Shown piece by piece: positions 4,721 to 5,960 of a DNA stretch of 5,960 nucleotides. Position 1 is the first letter of the stretch. Each line of letters begins with the position of its first letter. The notes beneath the pieces were generated by a model. That model was given only the letters and a program-made list of their open reading frames with translations. It ran no database searches and had not been told where the DNA came from. The stretch is taken from positions 1 through 5,960 of the forward strand of contig JAUXEA010000029.1 of the NCBI GenBank assembly GCA_030620695.1. Direction: 5' to 3'. The DNA comes from Candidatus Aenigmatarchaeota archaeon (GTDB lineage: Archaea; Aenigmatarchaeota; Aenigmatarchaeia; QMZS01). The position numbers were made by a program, and so were the translations under genes.

Positions 4721-5035
4721 TTATCTGTTGGAAATTATAAATCCAATAATAATTATTACAAATAATATTGTAGAAGGGATATAAAAATCTGAAAAATTTA
4801 TGTCTAATATGAGCATTAAATTTGACAGCAGGTACCGATAAATTAAAAGAGCACAAAACAAAAAAACTATTGTGATAAAATTATATATACTTTTGGCAGT
4901 AATGCTGGAATATATTACATATCCAATAATCAACAGGATAACCACAGAAATTGGGTCAGGCCCAATTAACAGAGCAATCAAAAAGAATATGGTTAAGATA
5001 ACTATACCAACAAGTTCTTCTGGTTTTATCTTCAT
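4721..5035 (-). CDS. Four-helix membrane protein, paralogue A
   Basis: This 104-residue, very hydrophobic protein has four predicted membrane helices at about 8-25, 28-46, 52-70 and 86-102. The N-terminal MKIKPEEL and C-terminal SNR are the only clearly charged ends. I recognise no family or catalytic residue. It is clearly related to its upstream neighbour B (5038-5355): both begin MK..EE(L/I)(V/I)G, share IS..ILLIIG..I in helix 2, a K.S/NSY segment before helix 3, and ILF.III.GF.I in helix 4. Two bases separate B's stop from this ATG, so the pair is co-transcribed and probably translationally coupled. Its stop is one base from that of rps19e, facing it. Confidence 0.8.
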   Translation of the reverse strand: MKIKPEELVGIVILTIFFLIALLIGPDPISVVILLIIGYVIYSSITAKSIYNFITIVFLFCALLIYRYLLSNLMLILDINFSDFYIPSTILFVIIIIGFIISNR

Positions 5036-5037
5036 AA

Positions 5038-5355
5038 CTAATGATTTATCATCTTATATGCAATACCAAAACCTAAAATAATAATCAAAAATAAAATTAT
5101 TGTTCCAAGATAATTTTCTGAAAAAGAAATCACCAATCCTGATTTAAACTGGGACCAGAGATAAAACAAAAGAACAAAAATCAGGACAGTTACTCCAAAA
5201 ATAGCATAACTGTTCTTTGTGTAAAGAACAAAAAATATTAAGCCTCCAATAATTAAGAGAATTGCCAAAGATATGTATTCTATTTCAATCAGAAATCCAA
5301 AGATGAATATTGCACATAAAATTGCAATTAAACCAATAATTTCTTCTGCTTTCAT
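5038..5355 (-). CDS. Four-helix membrane protein, paralogue B
   Basis: This 105-residue membrane protein has predicted helices at about 6-23, 27-45, 49-67 and 84-101. Its sequence aligns along its whole length with paralogue A immediately downstream, with short identical blocks (EE, ISxxILLIIG, ILF) amid conservative hydrophobic changes, so the two arose by an old tandem duplication. The function is unknown; small paired membrane proteins of this size can form heteromers, but nothing here proves it. The first gene of the pair, it starts at the ATG 5355-5353 and is divergent from the winged-helix gene, with only 23 bases between. On the minus strand TATTTTAAAA (5375-5366) is the best TATA-like element, though it is rather close to the start. 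Confidence 0.8.
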   Translation of the reverse strand: MKAEEIIGLIAILCAIFIFGFLIEIEYISLAILLIIGGLIFFVLYTKNSYAIFGVTVLIFVLLFYLWSQFKSGLVISFSENYLGTIILFLIIILGFGIAYKMINH

Positions 5356-5378
5356 AAATAATTTTTTTAAAATAGGTT
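5356..5378. promoter_or_regulatory. Short divergent promoter region
   Basis: Only 23 bases, mostly A and T, separate the start codons of paralogue B (minus) and the winged-helix gene (plus). ATAAATA (5354-5360) could be the plus-strand TATA box, overlapping the start of B, and TTTTAAAA the minus-strand one. Binding by one factor here would affect both genes. Confidence 0.4.
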
Positions 5379-5591
5379 ATGTCCCTTGAAGAAAAAATTT
5401 TAAAACTAATTGCAAACAGAGAAGTTATTTCTTTAGAAGAGTTAAAAAATGATATAAGAGAAATAAATAAAAATGTTTTGGTGGTTATAATCACCAAACT
5501 AAAAGAAAAAGGTCTTGTATATTCGTCTAACTTGCTTTCTCCAACAACTATCGTAATCACAGCAAAAGGAACGAATAGTATAGAAACATAA
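5379..5591 (+). CDS. Small winged-helix protein
   Basis: This 70-residue protein has the layout of a minimal winged helix-turn-helix domain. Helix 1 is SLEEKILKLIANR (2-14), helix 2 SLEELKNDIREI (18-29), the recognition helix NVLVVIITKLKEKGLV (32-47), and a wing made of YSSNLLSPTTIVITAKG (48-64). The KLKEKGLVY..ITAKG pattern is typical of archaeal MarR/ArsR-like and unnamed wHTH proteins. Specificity cannot be told. There is no effector domain. It is followed 14 bases later by a coiled-coil gene on the same strand and faces the membrane pair, so it could regulate them or the shared promoter. Some such domains act in protein contacts instead of DNA binding. Confidence 0.72.
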   Translation: MSLEEKILKLIANREVISLEELKNDIREINKNVLVVIITKLKEKGLVYSSNLLSPTTIVITAKGTNSIET

Positions 5592-5605
5592 TTAATAAGT
5601 ATATT

Positions 5606-5960
5606 ATGGAAAATAATGATATTGAAAGATTGAAAGAAAAATTTAAAATTAATTTTTTGCAGATTGAGAAACTTCTTGCACAATATGATGGAAGAATAAA
5701 TAAGATTGAGAAAGAAAGCAAGAAGATGAAAAGAGATAGTGAAATAGATGAATTGAAAAAAAAAGTAAATAAAATTAAAGAATATGAGAAAAAAATAGAA
5801 AACAAAACAAAAAAATTGGAAGTGGTTATAAAAGAAGATAGAAAGGTTGAAGAAAAAATAAAACAGGAAGTTGAGGATACAAAACAAAAGTTTTTAGAAA
5901 GAACCAAAAGAGTAGAGGGGTTATATAATGACAACTTAAAGAAAACGGAAGATAAACAGG
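5606..5960 (+). CDS. Coiled-coil protein, N-terminal part (runs off right edge)
   Basis: An open frame from the ATG at 5606 (MENNDIERLKEKFKINFLQI) continues past the window end, with 118 codons visible. Apart from a short segment FLQIEKLLAQYDG (17-29), the sequence is dominated by Lys and Glu with regularly placed Ile, Leu and Val, indicating one long coiled coil. No signal peptide, membrane helix or enzymatic motif is seen. Start choice: the first ATG after the winged-helix stop, 14 bases downstream, with no visible ribosome binding site. It is probably co-transcribed with the winged-helix gene. Such coiled coils occur in SMC-like, cytoskeletal or scaffold proteins, and the missing C-terminus would decide. 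Confidence 0.8.
   Translation, partial: MENNDIERLKEKFKINFLQIEKLLAQYDGRINKIEKESKKMKRDSEIDELKKKVNKIKEYEKKIENKTKKLEVVIKEDRKVEEKIKQEVEDTKQKFLERTKRVEGLYNDNLKKTEDKQ

Noticed and set aside
5285..5934. Long minus-strand frames opposite the winged-helix and coiled-coil genes
   Set aside because: They are strings of Phe, Ser, Ile and Leu produced by reading Lys/Glu-rich coding sequence backwards; no start signal or family resemblance.

Overview
The window looks like a compact, AT-rich archaeal genome. The archaeal evidence is in the gene content: ribosomal proteins eS31 (S27ae), eS19 and an archaeal-type uS3, RNase P protein component 4, a Trm5-family tRNA methyltransferase, and a type IV pilin with the archaeal GVSPVIATILMV signature. 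Promoter-like TATA elements sit roughly 20-35 bases before several start codons with almost no room for a leader, as expected for leaderless archaeal transcripts. Genes are tightly packed, many of unknown function are small, and ribosomal genes are scattered (uS3 lies outside the S10-type cluster). This fits a small-genome DPANN-like archaeon, but that lineage is inference, not proof.

Layout. Bases 1-487 (minus) are the N-terminal part of an unrecognised gene cut by the window edge. Bases 529-747 (minus, eS31) and 785-1363 (plus, uS3) are divergent across a 37-base shared promoter. uS3 converges with a gene at 1360-2190 (minus) that fuses a ribbon-helix-helix DNA-binding domain to a sugar-nucleotidyltransferase-like domain; the two genes share the TTAA at their stops. 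Divergent from that regulator-like gene is a 73-base promoter-plus-start module present twice (2223-2295 and 2396-2468). The second copy drives a pilin (2454-2927) followed by a two-helix membrane protein (2931-3143). The first copy leads into a short region rich in hairpins and ending in a T-run, with a 21-codon ORF. Next come the Trm5-family gene (3159-3950), then rnp4 (4044-4343) overlapping rps19e (4333-4719). Two adjacent paralogous four-helix membrane proteins (4721-5035 and 5038-5355, minus) are divergent from a small winged-helix protein (5379-5591) and a coiled-coil protein that runs off the right edge (5606-5960).

How it fits together. The translation and RNA-processing genes (eS31, uS3, Trm5, Rnp4, eS19) are housekeeping. 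Two modules look accessory: (i) the RHH-nucleotidyltransferase fusion facing the duplicated pilin promoter, which could be a regulator-target arrangement, and (ii) the duplicated membrane proteins facing a winged-helix/coiled-coil pair. No IS element, CRISPR array, tRNA or rRNA was seen. No stretch longer than 300 bases lacks a gene.
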